Assembly (NCBI GenBank): GCA_015233405.1
Contig: JADFXT010000016.1
Coordinates: 1-47,876, forward strand
Reading direction: 5' to 3'
DNA length: 47,876 nt
From: Candidatus Omnitrophota bacterium
Lineage (GTDB): Bacteria; Omnitrophota; Gorgyraeia; Zapsychrales; Zapsychraceae
How positions within the stretch are numbered: position 1 is the first letter of the stretch; the number at the start of each line of letters is the position of its first letter. The position numbers were made by a program, and so were the translations under genes. Shown here piece by piece: positions 27,083-37,265 of this stretch. The notes under the pieces were generated by a model. The model did no database searches. It saw only the letters and a list, made by a program, of their open reading frames with translations, and had not been told where the DNA came from.

Positions 27083-27880
27083 TTATCTAGTCATAACCGC
27101 AATTCTATCTGTCCCGACATAATCTTTTTGGAAAACACATTGGTCATACATCTCTGACGCCTTAACCATAGCGTGAATTTTTTCCGCCTGTCCGTCGCCG
27201 ATCTCAAGCAGCAGAAAACTCCCCTTGTCCAAAAGGTCCACGCTTAGAGCAATAATCTCCCGGTAGAAATCGAGTCCGTCGTCTCCGCCGTCTAACGCCA
27301 TTCTTGGTTCTTTAAGAACATCCGCCGGCAACCGAGGGATTTCAAACGTCGGGATATAGGGCGGATTAGAAATAATTAGATCAAATTTACAATTCGCCTC
27401 TTGCTGCTCTTTTAAAAAATTTACCATGTCCCGTAAAATAAATCGGACCTGTTCGTGTACCCCATTGGCCCGCGCATTCGCTTCAGCCAATTCTATGGCC
27501 TCATAGGAAATATCCACCGTCGAGATAAGCGCATCAGGAATATTTTTTGCAAGCGCAATCGCCACATTTCCCGAGCCGGTGCCTAAATCCAAAATCCGTA
27601 AAGGCCTTTGGGATTTTAACGCTTGGGCCTTTTCAATGGCAACCTCGACTAAAATCTCCGTTTCCGGACGAGGAATAAGCACTCGCTCATCAACGAATAA
27701 CTTTATACCCATAAAATCACTAAATCCCAATATATATTGGAGCGGTTCCCCAGAAGCCAAACGGCTTTTCATATGCAGATACTGTTTCTGCTGGATTCTC
27801 GTTAAAGGTTTTGGGTCCGCATATAAATCTACCCGTCGGCAATTTAAAACGGTTGTCAAGATCTGTTCATCTTCTGTCAT
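27083..27880 (-). CDS. prmC: release factor glutamine N5-methyltransferase
   Basis: The 265-aa SAM-dependent enzyme methylates the GGQ glutamine of release factors. It has ILDLGTGSGNVAIALAK (SAM site) and LIISNPPYIP (catalytic NPPY). It follows prfA with a 4-nt ATGA overlap, the classical pairing of enzyme and substrate genes. The N-terminal domain includes RIQQKQYLHMKSRLASGEPLQYILG, which normally recognises the release factor. Confidence 0.97.
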   Translation of the reverse strand: MTEDEQILTTVLNCRRVDLYADPKPLTRIQQKQYLHMKSRLASGEPLQYILGFSDFMGIKLFVDERVLIPRPETEILVEVAIEKAQALKSQRPLRILDLGTGSGNVAIALAKNIPDALISTVDISYEAIELAEANARANGVHEQVRFILRDMVNFLKEQQEANCKFDLIISNPPYIPTFEIPRLPADVLKEPRMALDGGDDGLDFYREIIALSVDLLDKGSFLLLEIGDGQAEKIHAMVKASEMYDQCVFQKDYVGTDRIAVMTR

Positions 27881-28941
27881 TGGGCTAAAGACTCCTCATA
27901 TTCAGCTTTTAAAAGGGCTTCTGTCATTTCATCCAAATCCCCGTCCATCACATTCGCCAACTGATAGGTTGTAAATCCTATTCTGTGGTCGGTGATACGC
28001 CGGTCAGGGAAATTATATGTACGAATTTTTTCGCTCCTGTCGCCGGAGCCGATCTTTAATTTACGGTCCTGCGACGCCTTGTCCAAAGAATCCTGTTTCA
28101 TCTTATCCATCAAGCGAGCTCGAAGAACACGAAAGGCTTTGGCTTTATTTTTTAACTGCGAGCGCTCATCCTGGCAGACGACCACCATTCCCGTCGGGAT
28201 ATGCGTCAAACGAACCGCGGAATCCGTAGTATTAACGCTCTGCCCTCCCGGGCCGGACGAACGGAACACATCGATACGCACATCATTGGGGTTGATCTCG
28301 ATATCTACTTCTTCCGGTTCAAAGAGAACAGCGACGGTGGCAGCGGAGGTATGAATACGGCCCGAGGCTTCCGTCGTCGGGACACGCTGGACGCGGTGCG
28401 TGCCGCTTTCCCATTTTAAATATTTCGCCGCGCCTTTGCCGCTGACGCTAAAGACAACTTCCTTAAAACCTCCGGCTTCAGACTCATGACTGCCCATGGC
28501 CTCGACCTTCCAGCCTTTTTTATCGGCGTATTTGGTATACATCCGGTACAAGTCTGCAGCAAAAAGACTGGCCTCTCCTCCGCCGGTTCCCGCACGGATC
28601 TCGACGATCAGGTCCTTATCCGCTTCCTGATTCTGGGGATTGGTCAAATATTGGAGTCTCTCAAGACACGCCAGGGACTTTAACTCCATCTCTTTGAGTT
28701 CCGACTTGGCGAGTTCTTCAAAATCAGCGTCGTGCTTTTCTTGAAGCATCTTCTTTAAGTCCTCAATCTGCGAGAGGCACCCTGCGTAATCATCAAAGGC
28801 ATTGGCCGTCGGAGTAATACTGGAATATTCCTTTGCCAATTTTTGATACTGTGCCTGGTCCGCAATAATGGCCGGGTCCGCTAAAAGCTTCTCGAGCTCC
28901 AGAAAACGGTCTTTAAACTTTCTAAACTTGTCCAATGACAT
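27877..28941 (-). CDS. prfA: peptide chain release factor 1
   Basis: The 354-aa factor reads UAA/UAG stop codons and has RSSGPGGQSVNTTDSAVRLTH with the universal GGQ, plus VQRVPTTEASGRIHTSAATVAVL containing the RF1-type PTTEASGR segment preceding the codon-reading region. The N-terminal coiled-coil is complete. A purine-rich GAAGGG/AGG stretch precedes the ATG. It lies between rpmE and prmC in a translation-related block. Confidence 0.97.
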   Translation of the reverse strand: MSLDKFRKFKDRFLELEKLLADPAIIADQAQYQKLAKEYSSITPTANAFDDYAGCLSQIEDLKKMLQEKHDADFEELAKSELKEMELKSLACLERLQYLTNPQNQEADKDLIVEIRAGTGGGEASLFAADLYRMYTKYADKKGWKVEAMGSHESEAGGFKEVVFSVSGKGAAKYLKWESGTHRVQRVPTTEASGRIHTSAATVAVLFEPEEVDIEINPNDVRIDVFRSSGPGGQSVNTTDSAVRLTHIPTGMVVVCQDERSQLKNKAKAFRVLRARLMDKMKQDSLDKASQDRKLKIGSGDRSEKIRTYNFPDRRITDHRIGFTTYQLANVMDGDLDEMTEALLKAEYEESLAQ

Positions 28942-28997
28942 AAACCTGCCAGCCCTTCAAATCCCGAATACACGCCGGGCAATGGTCAAATATTGAA

Positions 28998-29201
28998 TTA
29001 TTTGTTCCCTTTGTATTTTTTCTTGAATCGTTCGATGCGGCCTGCCGTATCCACGAATTTCTTGTCGCCGGTAAAGAACGGATGGCATTTCGAACAAATT
29101 TCGACGTGAATGGCCTTTTTCGTCGAGCGCGTCTGAATGACTTCGCCGCAAGCGCATGTGATCACGGCCTCTTCGTATTTAGGGTGAATATCTTTCTTCA
29201 T
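28998..29201 (-). CDS. rpmE: 50S ribosomal protein L31
   Basis: The 67-aa protein begins [20 protein letters not shown] and has the CxC and CSKC zinc-binding cysteines (C+ type), followed by [20 protein letters not shown], the standard L31 pattern. AGGGA precedes the ATG by 7 nt. The rho-rpmE order is common in bacteria. Confidence 0.97.
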   Translation of the reverse strand: MKKDIHPKYEEAVITCACGEVIQTRSTKKAIHVEICSKCHPFFTGDKKFVDTAGRIERFKKKYKGNK

Positions 29202-29229
29202 GAATAATTCCCTGCCTTTCTTTTGTTTA

Positions 29230-30621
29230 TTATTTGTTAAGATTATCTAAAAAGTCCTTATTGGTTTTATATTTTCCTATCCGGTCGATCAACAGCTCCA
29301 TGGCCTCGGCGGAATTAAGGTCATTGACCGCTTTACGCAATAGCCAAATCCGCTGTAAGTCATCCGAGGGGATAAGCTTCTCTTCATGACGTGTATTCGA
29401 GCGTTTAATATCAATGGCTGGATAAATCCTGCGTTGAAAGAGATTCCGGTCGAGCATGAGCTCCATATTACCAGTTCCTTTGAATTCTTCAAATATAACT
29501 TCATCCATACGGCTTCCGGTATCGACCAGCGCTGTTGCGATGACCGTTAAGCTGCCGCCTTCTTCGACGGCTCTCGCTGCACCAAAAAACCGTTTGGGCT
29601 TATGAAGGGCATTGGAGTCCACACCACCGGAGAGAATTTTTCCGCTGTGAGGAACAACCGTATTATACGCTCTCGCCAGACGGGTGATGCTGTCTAATAG
29701 AATAAAAACATCCTTGCCGTGCTCAACCAAGCGTTTGGCTTTTTCCAAGACCATCTCGGCGATCTGCACATGGCGTTCTGGCGGCTCATCAAATGTGGAC
29801 GCCACAACCTCGCCTTTAACGCTGCGCTGCATGTCCGTGACCTCTTCCGGACGTTCGTCGATCAAAAGAACGATCAACACACAATCCGGATTATTGGCCA
29901 TGATGGAATTGGCGACCTTCTGCAAAAGCACCGTTTTACCGCTATACGGTGGAGCGACGATCAAAGCCCTCTGCCCTTTGCCTAACGGCGTTAAAAGGTC
30001 CATGATCCTCATCGAGACTTCTTCTTTGGTCGTCTCTAGGACCACGCGGTCCTTAGGATAGACCGGCGTCAAATTATCAAAGAAGATCTTCTCTTTGCAC
30101 TTTTCCGGATTTTCAAAATTAACCGCTTCGACTTTTAAAAGAGCAAAATATTTTTCCCCTTCTTTCGGAGGACGAATATGACCGCTCACGGTGTCCCCGG
30201 TCTTCAGATCAAAACGTCTGATCTGGGATGGAGAGACATAAATATCATCCGGACAAGGAAGATAATTATAATTGACGCTGCGTAAAAATCCAAATCCTTC
30301 CGGTAAAATTTCCAAAGTCCCTTCGCCGAACATTAAGCCAGCTTTTTCCGCCTGGGCCTGGAGGATCTTAAAGATCAAATCCTGTTTGCGGATACCGCTC
30401 ACGCCTTGGATTCCCATGTCCTTGGCGAATTTGGAAAGCTCCGTCATTTTCATGTCCTTAAGCTTCGTGATATCGACGTAATCCGCGGGTGTTGTGATGT
30501 TGTCTTTTCTCGAAGACCCGTTCCCATTGTTTTTTTCTTCCGGCTCCATAGGCTTCTCCTCGATTAAGTCTGGTTCTATTATTTTCTTTTCTTTTGTGTC
30601 TTTTGTGACAGTTCGTCCCAT
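29230..30621 (-). CDS. rho: transcription termination factor Rho
   Basis: The 463-aa hexameric RNA helicase has an acidic, low-complexity extension (residues 1-45), the Rho N-terminal helical domain ([22 protein letters not shown]), the RNA-binding cold-shock-like domain ([27 protein letters not shown]), Walker [13 protein letters not shown], Walker [15 protein letters not shown] and the R-loop region. AGGTGG precedes the ATG by 7 nt, although this start lies 43 nt inside coaE. A later ATG at 30549 would drop only the extension. The long overlap is unusual but the ribosome site supports the upstream start. Confidence 0.96.
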   Translation of the reverse strand: MGRTVTKDTKEKKIIEPDLIEEKPMEPEEKNNGNGSSRKDNITTPADYVDITKLKDMKMTELSKFAKDMGIQGVSGIRKQDLIFKILQAQAEKAGLMFGEGTLEILPEGFGFLRSVNYNYLPCPDDIYVSPSQIRRFDLKTGDTVSGHIRPPKEGEKYFALLKVEAVNFENPEKCKEKIFFDNLTPVYPKDRVVLETTKEEVSMRIMDLLTPLGKGQRALIVAPPYSGKTVLLQKVANSIMANNPDCVLIVLLIDERPEEVTDMQRSVKGEVVASTFDEPPERHVQIAEMVLEKAKRLVEHGKDVFILLDSITRLARAYNTVVPHSGKILSGGVDSNALHKPKRFFGAARAVEEGGSLTVIATALVDTGSRMDEVIFEEFKGTGNMELMLDRNLFQRRIYPAIDIKRSNTRHEEKLIPSDDLQRIWLLRKAVNDLNSAEAMELLIDRIGKYKTNKDFLDNLNK

Positions 30622-31190
30622 ATTTGCACCACCTGTTTTCTTGTTTGGTTTATTGTTCCATTATTATCTATGATAAAATTCGCCAAGCGAATCTTTGCTT
30701 TTAAAGGCATCTGCGCCTTGATCCGATTTCCCGCCTGAACCTTGGAAATCTTCAGTTGTCTAACCGCCCGGGTTATTTGTTTTTGTCGATGGGCTTTGAC
30801 AACAACAGAAACATCGACTTCTTTATGTAAGCCGGATTCAAACAATAACGGCACGTCCAAAACCAAAATGCCTTGTTTGCCCCGGAGAGATTGAACCACT
30901 TTTCTGATTTCTTTTTTGACCGCCGGATGAATGATCTTCATAAGCTTGTTTAATTGCGCTCTGTCCTTAAAAACAATTCCCGATAATTTCTTGCGGTCGA
31001 TCATGCCGTCTTCATTCAAAATCTTTTGTCCAAACACTTTGACGATCGGACGATAACAAGACCCTTGCGGCGTCATTTCTTGATGAGCGATCTTATCCGC
31101 ATCGACGACAAATGCGCCAAGCTCAACAAACATTGCGGCAACCGTCGATTTTCCTGTTTTCAAACTCCCTGACAATCCGACAACAAACAT
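30579..31190 (-). CDS. coaE: dephospho-CoA kinase
   Basis: The product is 203 aa from the ATG at 31190, with GAGGA 7 nt upstream. It completes CoA synthesis by phosphorylating dephospho-CoA. The P-loop is [12 protein letters not shown], where the family usually has GGIGSGKS, so the GxxxxGK[ST] core is kept but the loop is atypical. [10 protein letters not shown] and the lid region ([26 protein letters not shown]) and [13 protein letters not shown] are family-like. It overlaps glgA upstream by 31 nt and rho downstream by 43 nt. Confidence 0.92.
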   Translation of the reverse strand: MFVVGLSGSLKTGKSTVAAMFVELGAFVVDADKIAHQEMTPQGSCYRPIVKVFGQKILNEDGMIDRKKLSGIVFKDRAQLNKLMKIIHPAVKKEIRKVVQSLRGKQGILVLDVPLLFESGLHKEVDVSVVVKAHRQKQITRAVRQLKISKVQAGNRIKAQMPLKAKIRLANFIIDNNGTINQTRKQVVQIWDELSQKTQKKRK

Positions 31191-32584
31191 CGATACATCC
31201 TCTGATATTGAAGAGCTGATTTGTCCCAACGGAAATCCGCTTTAAAGGCATTGGCGATGAGCCCTTTAAACGTGCTTTTATTATGAAAAACCCCAATGGC
31301 TTTCTTAATGACCTTGGCAAACGCTTCGGGCGTATACTCCGTAAAAGCAAATCCGTCGCCGTGTATCACATCGAGATCAAAAGGAATGACCGTTTCGATA
31401 AGCCCGCCGGTCCGAAAGACAATGGGCACGGTGCCGTAGCGCAAACTGATCATCTGGCTTAATCCGCACGGCTCAAAGCTCGACGGCATTAAGAAAAAAT
31501 CCGCGCCGGCATAGATCCGGTGGGCCATCTTCTCGTCGAAATTGGGAAGAAAAGCCACTTTCCTAGAACGGTCCTGTGCGTATTTTTTCAGCCGCTGGTC
31601 ATATTCTTTATTGCCGATCCCCTGAATGACAAGCTGGAAATCCTCGTCGACAAGCGCCTGAGTAGCCGTGAGGATCAAATCGATCCCTTTCTGATGGGAC
31701 AACCGCGTTACCACGCCGAATAACGGAGCATCACTGGGCTCAAGGCCTAACGACTCCTGAAGATACCGCTTATTTAAAAGCTTTCCTTCCTCAAAATCGG
31801 CCTGAGCATATTTTTTAGTGATCAACCCATCGGTTTCCGGATGCCAATCTTTATAATCCACGCCATTGATAATTCCCTCGACCCCGCCTTTTAAACTACG
31901 CACAACGCCATCCAAGCCGCAGCCATATTCTTCAGTCTCGATCTCTTTGGCATATTGCTTGCTGACCGTCGAGACTTTGTCGCTATAGATCATCCCGGCC
32001 TTAAGAAGATTGATCATTCCGTAAAACTCAAATGCAGCGCCTAGAGAAAACAACTCTTCCCTCAACCCTAAATGCTCCCTCTTATCTCTCGGGAAAATCC
32101 CTTGAAATGACAAATTGTGGACGGTAAGAATGGTCTTGGTATTCTTAAAAAACGCATCCTCGGCATATTTTTCCTTTAAATAAACCGGAATAAGCGCGGT
32201 CTGCCAGTCGTGGCAATGAATGATATCGACATGCACGTTGAGCTTTTTAATCGTTTCCAAGACGCCTAAAGAAAAAAACTGAAATCGTTCCAGGTTATCT
32301 TTATAATCCCCGTGGATGTCGCCGTATAATCCGTCGCGGGAAAAATACTCATCCTGCTCGATCAAATATACCTTGATCTTCTTATTTAAGATCGCCATTG
32401 AGACATGTTCATCGACTTTCACGAGCTGATGGACCTCATAATCGATCTGTTTATACCGAGGCAGAAATATGACAATCTCGATCCCAAGCCTGTCGAGCGC
32501 TAGAGGCAAGGAGCCGCTGACATCCCCTAATCCGCCAGTCTTGACAAACGGCACCATTTCCGATGAGCAAAATGCGATTCTCAT
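31160..32584 (-). CDS. glgA: glycogen (starch) synthase
   Basis: The 474-aa GT5 enzyme elongates alpha-1,4-glucan from ADP-glucose. The N-terminal FVKTGGLGDVSGSLP holds the KxGGL nucleotide-sugar motif at about residues 14-18, and the C-terminal domain has SSFEPCGLSQMISLRYGTVPIVFRTGGL, the donor-site motif. The start overlaps the stop of polA by 4 nt. It implies glycogen storage; no other glycogen gene is in the window. Confidence 0.96.
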   Translation of the reverse strand: MRIAFCSSEMVPFVKTGGLGDVSGSLPLALDRLGIEIVIFLPRYKQIDYEVHQLVKVDEHVSMAILNKKIKVYLIEQDEYFSRDGLYGDIHGDYKDNLERFQFFSLGVLETIKKLNVHVDIIHCHDWQTALIPVYLKEKYAEDAFFKNTKTILTVHNLSFQGIFPRDKREHLGLREELFSLGAAFEFYGMINLLKAGMIYSDKVSTVSKQYAKEIETEEYGCGLDGVVRSLKGGVEGIINGVDYKDWHPETDGLITKKYAQADFEEGKLLNKRYLQESLGLEPSDAPLFGVVTRLSHQKGIDLILTATQALVDEDFQLVIQGIGNKEYDQRLKKYAQDRSRKVAFLPNFDEKMAHRIYAGADFFLMPSSFEPCGLSQMISLRYGTVPIVFRTGGLIETVIPFDLDVIHGDGFAFTEYTPEAFAKVIKKAIGVFHNKSTFKGLIANAFKADFRWDKSALQYQRMYRCLLSDCQGV

Positions 32585-35184
32585 ACTTTCTCTTCTTTCA
32601 TTTCAAGCCAATTATCGCCTGTTTTCACCGTCACTTTAATCGGCACGGACAATTTTAACGGCGTTTCCATAAAATTCCTGACGAGCTTTATGACCTTGCC
32701 TTTTTCCTGGGGGTCGACGTCGAACACCAATTCGTCATGGACCGTAATGAGCATCCGGGATTTCAAATGATCGCGTTCCAATTCCTGCTGGACATTGACC
32801 ATGGCCAGCTTGATCAAATCCGCGGCGGAACCCTGCACCGGCGTATTAATGGCCTGACGCTGGGCAAACTGCCGAATAGAATTATTGGGGCTATTGATCT
32901 CGGGAATATACCGACGACGGTTTAACAAGGTCGTGACAAATCCGTTCTTTTCGCAATCTTTGATCATCTTATCCATAAAGACTTTGACCTTCGGGTAGCG
33001 TAAAAAATACCGGTCGATAAAATCCTGCGCCTCGGCGTTCGAAACGCCCAAATCTCGGGCGAGCCCAAAAGAGCTCATCCCGTAAATGATCCCAAAATTG
33101 ACTCGTTTAGCGGAATCGCGCATCTGTTTGGTCACTTCTTTTTCTTTCGTGTCGAATATTAAGGACGCTGTATAGCTATGGATATCCTCGTCGGTCTCAA
33201 AGGCTTTCTTAAGAGTCTCGTCGCCGGAAAGATGCGCTAAGATCCTCAGCTCGATTTGCGAATAATCCGCGGCCAATAACAGGTAATCTTCTGACGGGAT
33301 AATGGCTTTACGGACTTGGCGGCCCAGTTCTGTGCGGATAGGAATATTCTGCAAATTCGGACGGCTGGAACTTAAACGCCCGGTTTCTGCTCCGGTCTGA
33401 TTAAACTGCGCATGGATTCGATGCGTCTTTGCGTCCACCAAAACAGGCAGCGCGTCGATATACGTTGATTTCAGTTTAGCAATCTGACGGTATTCAAGAA
33501 TACTTTTAGGAAACTCATGGCTGACGGCAAGCCGGCTTAGCACTTCCTCGTCGGTAGAATAGCCTGTCTTTGTTTTCTTAATAACGGGCAGCTTCATTTT
33601 TTCAAACATCACAAATCCAAGCTGTTTAGGAGAGTTTAAATTAAACTCCTGCCCTGCGTCCTTATAAATCTTTGCCGTCAAGGACTGCAACGTTTTATCG
33701 CACTCTTTCGAAAGGGATTTTAGAAGTTCCATGTCGAGCCGAACACCGTTTTTCTCAATTTGAAAAAGGACATAGGCCAGCGGCATCTCGATTTGATGAA
33801 ATAGATCCTTCAAGGCTTTCTGTTCCAATTCCTGATTCATGGTTTTATAAAGCTGATAAACATATTTAGCGCCTTCCGTCGGACCTTGGTCCGCCGTGAG
33901 CGTGTTTTTTAAGAAATCCCAGCAAAGACTTTCCAAAGAAAACGCGCTTTGTCCCGGCTTAAGCAGATAGCCGGCCAGCATCACATCAAAAAAATTATTT
34001 TGATTAAATCGCTCCAGGTTGGACTCGCCGCTTTTTCCCTGGCCCAGCATCCCGGAACTTTCCAAGAAGGCCAATGCTTTTTTTATATCATGCGTGATTT
34101 TGAGAATTCCTTTATCATTCCATACCGGCATCAATTCTTTTGCTTCCTTAGAAGACAAATAATAGCTTTGAGAATCAATCGCGACAACCATTCCTTGGGC
34201 CTGATTGATGGCTTCGCTCTCTATTGTATCGACGAGAAAAACGAATTCGCCTTTCTTTTGGATCTTTTCCAATAATTCAGGAACAGGCACATTTCCTAAA
34301 GGCTCACTGCGTTGGACCGGCAATTCCATCAAAGGAGCAACTTCGCTCAATAATTTCTTAAACTCCAATTCCTTAAACAATTTAAAAAGCCGCTCGTTAT
34401 CCGGAGACTCGACCTTGAGTTGTTTTAAATCCATTTCAAAAGGGACCTTGGTCGCAAGCACCGCCAGCTCTTTACTTAAAACAGCCATGTCTTTTTGCTC
34501 TTCGATTTTTTCCTTAACCTTTTGAGGAGTCACGATATCAATGTGCTTTAAAATATTCTCTAACGTCTTATATTCGCCGATGAGCTTGCGCGCGGTGACT
34601 TCTCCGATGCCCTTCACGCCGGGGATATTATCCGATTGGTCGCCGGCAAGCGCAATGAAATCCACGATATGCTCCGGGGAGAACCCTAATTGTTCTTCCA
34701 AAGCTTTTTGATCCAAAATAATTTCTTTCCGGGGGTTGAGGATCTTGACATTTTCATCGACCAGCTGATACATATCCTTATCTTCGCTGACAATCACCAC
34801 GTCTAACTTTTTATCCGTTCCTTGTTGAGCAAGGGTCGCAATAATATCGTCCGCCTCAAATCCGCCCAGCTCAAAAACAGTCAGGTTATAGGCCTTGACC
34901 ACCTCTTTGATCACCGGGATTTGCTCGATAAGCGCCGGCGGCATGGACGGCCGCTGAATCTTATACTCGGCATATTTTTCCTGACGATGCGTTTTCTTGC
35001 CAGAATCAAAACAAACCGCCACGTATTCAGGCTGATAATCCCGCAAAATCTTCTTTAAAATATTGATAAACCCGAATACGGCATTCGTCGGCTGGCCTTT
35101 GCTCGTCGCCAGATCGCGGACAGCAAAAAACGCTCGATAACATAATGCATGGGCATCGATTAAAAAAAGTCGGGGGTTGGCCAT
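32581..35184 (-). CDS. polA: DNA polymerase I, proofreading site degenerate
   Basis: The 867-aa protein has an intact 5'-3' exonuclease domain (about residues 1-290, with GFEADDIIATLA and SEDKDMYQLV), a middle domain (about 300-470) and the polymerase domain with DYSQIELRILAHLSGD (Asp640), KRVNFGIIYGMSSFGLA (O helix) and VHDELVFD (815-822). In the middle domain the DxE proofreading motif is replaced by DTIES (319-323) and the later HDIKKA / NNFFDVMLAGYLLKP segments lack the remaining acidic pattern. It probably lacks 3'-5' exonuclease activity, like the Thermus enzyme. There is no clear ribosome site; the gene starts beside an intergenic repeat. Confidence 0.96.
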   Translation of the reverse strand: MANPRLFLIDAHALCYRAFFAVRDLATSKGQPTNAVFGFINILKKILRDYQPEYVAVCFDSGKKTHRQEKYAEYKIQRPSMPPALIEQIPVIKEVVKAYNLTVFELGGFEADDIIATLAQQGTDKKLDVVIVSEDKDMYQLVDENVKILNPRKEIILDQKALEEQLGFSPEHIVDFIALAGDQSDNIPGVKGIGEVTARKLIGEYKTLENILKHIDIVTPQKVKEKIEEQKDMAVLSKELAVLATKVPFEMDLKQLKVESPDNERLFKLFKELEFKKLLSEVAPLMELPVQRSEPLGNVPVPELLEKIQKKGEFVFLVDTIESEAINQAQGMVVAIDSQSYYLSSKEAKELMPVWNDKGILKITHDIKKALAFLESSGMLGQGKSGESNLERFNQNNFFDVMLAGYLLKPGQSAFSLESLCWDFLKNTLTADQGPTEGAKYVYQLYKTMNQELEQKALKDLFHQIEMPLAYVLFQIEKNGVRLDMELLKSLSKECDKTLQSLTAKIYKDAGQEFNLNSPKQLGFVMFEKMKLPVIKKTKTGYSTDEEVLSRLAVSHEFPKSILEYRQIAKLKSTYIDALPVLVDAKTHRIHAQFNQTGAETGRLSSSRPNLQNIPIRTELGRQVRKAIIPSEDYLLLAADYSQIELRILAHLSGDETLKKAFETDEDIHSYTASLIFDTKEKEVTKQMRDSAKRVNFGIIYGMSSFGLARDLGVSNAEAQDFIDRYFLRYPKVKVFMDKMIKDCEKNGFVTTLLNRRRYIPEINSPNNSIRQFAQRQAINTPVQGSAADLIKLAMVNVQQELERDHLKSRMLITVHDELVFDVDPQEKGKVIKLVRNFMETPLKLSVPIKVTVKTGDNWLEMKEEKV

Positions 35185-35189
35185 AATGT

Positions 35190-35340
35190 TCTAAAAATCC
35201 GAATTTCAAATCCCGAAATCCGAAACAAGAGTCTAAAACCTCAAAATTCCAAATTTCAGGCTAAAAATTACATTTTTTGTATTTTGTGCTTTCGAATTTA
35301 TTTCGAATTTCGTGTTTAGGATTTCCGGTTTTGGTTATAC
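35190..35340. repeat. AT-rich repeat of the CGAAATCCGAAACA family
   Basis: The 161-nt gap between the TPR gene and polA is almost entirely this repeat. It contains CGAAATCCGAAACA at 35214-35227 (identical to 10827-10840) and inverted stretches such as TCCGAATTTCAAATCC against TTTCGAATTTCGTG. The member upstream of recJ has clearer arms. No gene is visible in it. Confidence 0.65.
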
Positions 35341-35346
35341 TTATCT

Positions 35347-36219
35347 TTATTTGGAATTCGAAGCAGGTTCCTTAGGAATGATGGAAAGAACATCGAGGAT
35401 TTGCGCATTCGCTTTTGCAAAATCCCCTTTTTCAACCAATTCTTTTACCTTGTCCAAACGTTCATTAATACTCAACTTCAGTTTCTTTGTTTCCACATCT
35501 TTGATCGCTTCAAGAATCTTGGGGTTATCCGGCGTTATTTTTAAAGCCGCCTGATATTGTTCTATGGCTTTATCATAGTCGCCCTTGTCAAAAGATTCCT
35601 GTCCCTTACGGCAAATTCCATTTGCTTGTTCAATGCGGGTATTGAAATCGAACTGCTGCTTGGCCACGAGCTCCCGGGCCAATTTTGCCGCAGCCTCTTT
35701 CAATTTCTGGGCGGCTATGCCATCGAGGACTTCCTGATATTCCGGGCGAAGCGCCAGCAATTCTTCTTTGGCCTTTTGCGTCCAGACATCGTCGGGGCTT
35801 CCCATCTCAAAACGTTTTTTAAAGAACTCAAATGCTTTTTCAAACCGGTGATTATCTTTATAAAGATAGGCCAAATTCGTGTAGGACGGCAGATAATTCT
35901 TATCCAACTGGATCGCGGCTAAATAACATTGCTCAGCTTTAACATCAGCGCCGATTTGCTCGTAAAGAACACCCAAATCATTATACGTCACCGCATTCTC
36001 TAAGCCCACGCCTAAGCTGACGGCTTTAGAGTAATACGTCAAGGCATCTGAAATATTGCCTTTTTGTTGAGCTTCATAACCCTGTAAACGATATTCCTGA
36101 GCTGTTTTTTGGATTGTATCGGCGAATGAATATGTTTGAAAAGCAACAAAAGAAATGAAAATAAGAATTGCGATAACAATACGGCTAGGGTTTCTTTCTT
36201 TGTACGTGGACATCAGCAT
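35347..36219 (-). CDS. exported TPR-repeat protein
   Basis: The 290-aa product begins with a basic stretch and a hydrophobic segment (RIVIAILIFISFVAFQTYSFA) that is a signal peptide or anchor. Several tetratricopeptide-like repeats follow: EYRLQGYEAQQKGNISDALTYYSKA, AVTYNDLGVLYEQIGADVKAEQCYLAAIQLD, LPSYTNLAYLYKDNHRFEKAFEFFKK, and, after a helical linker, CRKGQESFDKGDYDKAIEQYQAALKITPDN. Such proteins scaffold complexes in the periplasm or at the membrane; the partner is unknown. Two ATG codons (36219 and 36213) are equally possible and neither has a ribosome site. Confidence 0.85.
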   Translation of the reverse strand: MLMSTYKERNPSRIVIAILIFISFVAFQTYSFADTIQKTAQEYRLQGYEAQQKGNISDALTYYSKAVSLGVGLENAVTYNDLGVLYEQIGADVKAEQCYLAAIQLDKNYLPSYTNLAYLYKDNHRFEKAFEFFKKRFEMGSPDDVWTQKAKEELLALRPEYQEVLDGIAAQKLKEAAAKLARELVAKQQFDFNTRIEQANGICRKGQESFDKGDYDKAIEQYQAALKITPDNPKILEAIKDVETKKLKLSINERLDKVKELVEKGDFAKANAQILDVLSIIPKEPASNSK

Positions 36220-36294
36220 AATATAGATTGGTTATTTTGACAAGAGAAAATATGATATCTATTAATTTATCATTATTTATAGTATTCGGGGCAA

Positions 36295-37257
36295 TTATTT
36301 CAAAATTTTTGCGTCTGTTCCCGGCTCTGGAATGCTGGCGGAAGGTTGATTGTCTAGACTCGCCAAACAGGCGGCCACACATTCGCCTTCTTGCTCTAAC
36401 GTCAGCGCTGGCTGTTGATCTTTGGGTGGTTGACAAACTCGGTCTAAAGCAAAAACATTTTCTACACTTGTTCGGAAAGATGCGTCCACGGCTATTTTTG
36501 CCTCCATTTTAAGCCGCTCGTCCTCATAAAGCCGCAAATCCCGTGTGACAGAATCAAAAAGGATCATTTGGCTGGCGTAAATCTTCCCGGACTCTAAGCG
36601 GACAGCCTTCGTTTCGATGTCGCCTAAGATTTCAGCGATAACATTGTCGGCCAAAAGCGTCACGCCGCTATCGTCTAAAAGTTTCATGAGCGCTTCTTTT
36701 TGATCAGAATGAAGTAACTCGTTTAAAGGACTTTGGACCGGAACGATCAGTAGGACTTCTTTTTTATGCGAACCTAAGGCCAGCGCGAATTGAAGGCCAG
36801 CGGATTGTCTTGCCTCGATACAAATCGTTTCCGTAACGGGAAGCAAGTCCACGATGGTTTGAATGTCTAGGATCCTCTCGATGCCGTAAATCCCCTCTTT
36901 GTTGGCGCCTTTAATATCCGGAAATTTATATTTCGGACAATCCGTGATCAAAAGAACATCGTAATCAACCTGTTTTCTATCTTCAAAAAAAATCTTTTTC
37001 CGGTTCACATTAACGCGCGTGATTTCTTTATCCGTCACGACCTCAATGGCGTTGTCCTTATAAAAATCCTTAGGCCTATAGAAAATCTCATTGATGGATT
37101 TCTGTTTTCGCGCCACCTCACACAAAAGCGCAGCGTCATAGGGATAATTTTTATCAAACGAGTAAATAGAAATTGAGCTGTCTTTATCCGTCGAGCGGAT
37201 AAGCTCAGCCGCCTTAACCCCGGCAATGGAATTTCCTAAGATAACAATTTTTTTCAT
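36295..37257 (-). CDS. FAD/NAD(P)-dependent oxidoreductase
   Basis: The 320-aa protein starts MKKIVILGNSIAGVKAAELIR, an FAD-binding dinucleotide fold with GxSxAG. PYDAALLCEVARKQKSINEIFYRPKDFY is reminiscent of the nitrite-reductase/rubredoxin-reductase-type flavoproteins (pyridine nucleotide-disulfide oxidoreductase family 2). No disulfide CxxxxC is present. The C-terminal third contains a GKIYASQMILFDSVTRD segment and FALDRVCQ, the second FAD contact in shortened form. The partner is unknown. I preferred the ATG at 37257 to an in-frame TTG at 37275, which lies in the tandem repeat. Confidence 0.8.
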   Translation of the reverse strand: MKKIVILGNSIAGVKAAELIRSTDKDSSISIYSFDKNYPYDAALLCEVARKQKSINEIFYRPKDFYKDNAIEVVTDKEITRVNVNRKKIFFEDRKQVDYDVLLITDCPKYKFPDIKGANKEGIYGIERILDIQTIVDLLPVTETICIEARQSAGLQFALALGSHKKEVLLIVPVQSPLNELLHSDQKEALMKLLDDSGVTLLADNVIAEILGDIETKAVRLESGKIYASQMILFDSVTRDLRLYEDERLKMEAKIAVDASFRTSVENVFALDRVCQPPKDQQPALTLEQEGECVAACLASLDNQPSASIPEPGTDAKILK

Positions 37258-37265
37258 GGTTTCGC

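Noticed and set aside
30579-30621. Frameshift between coaE and rho suggested by their 43-nt overlap
   Set aside because: Both proteins are complete and the rho start has a good ribosome site inside coaE; a simple overlap explains it.
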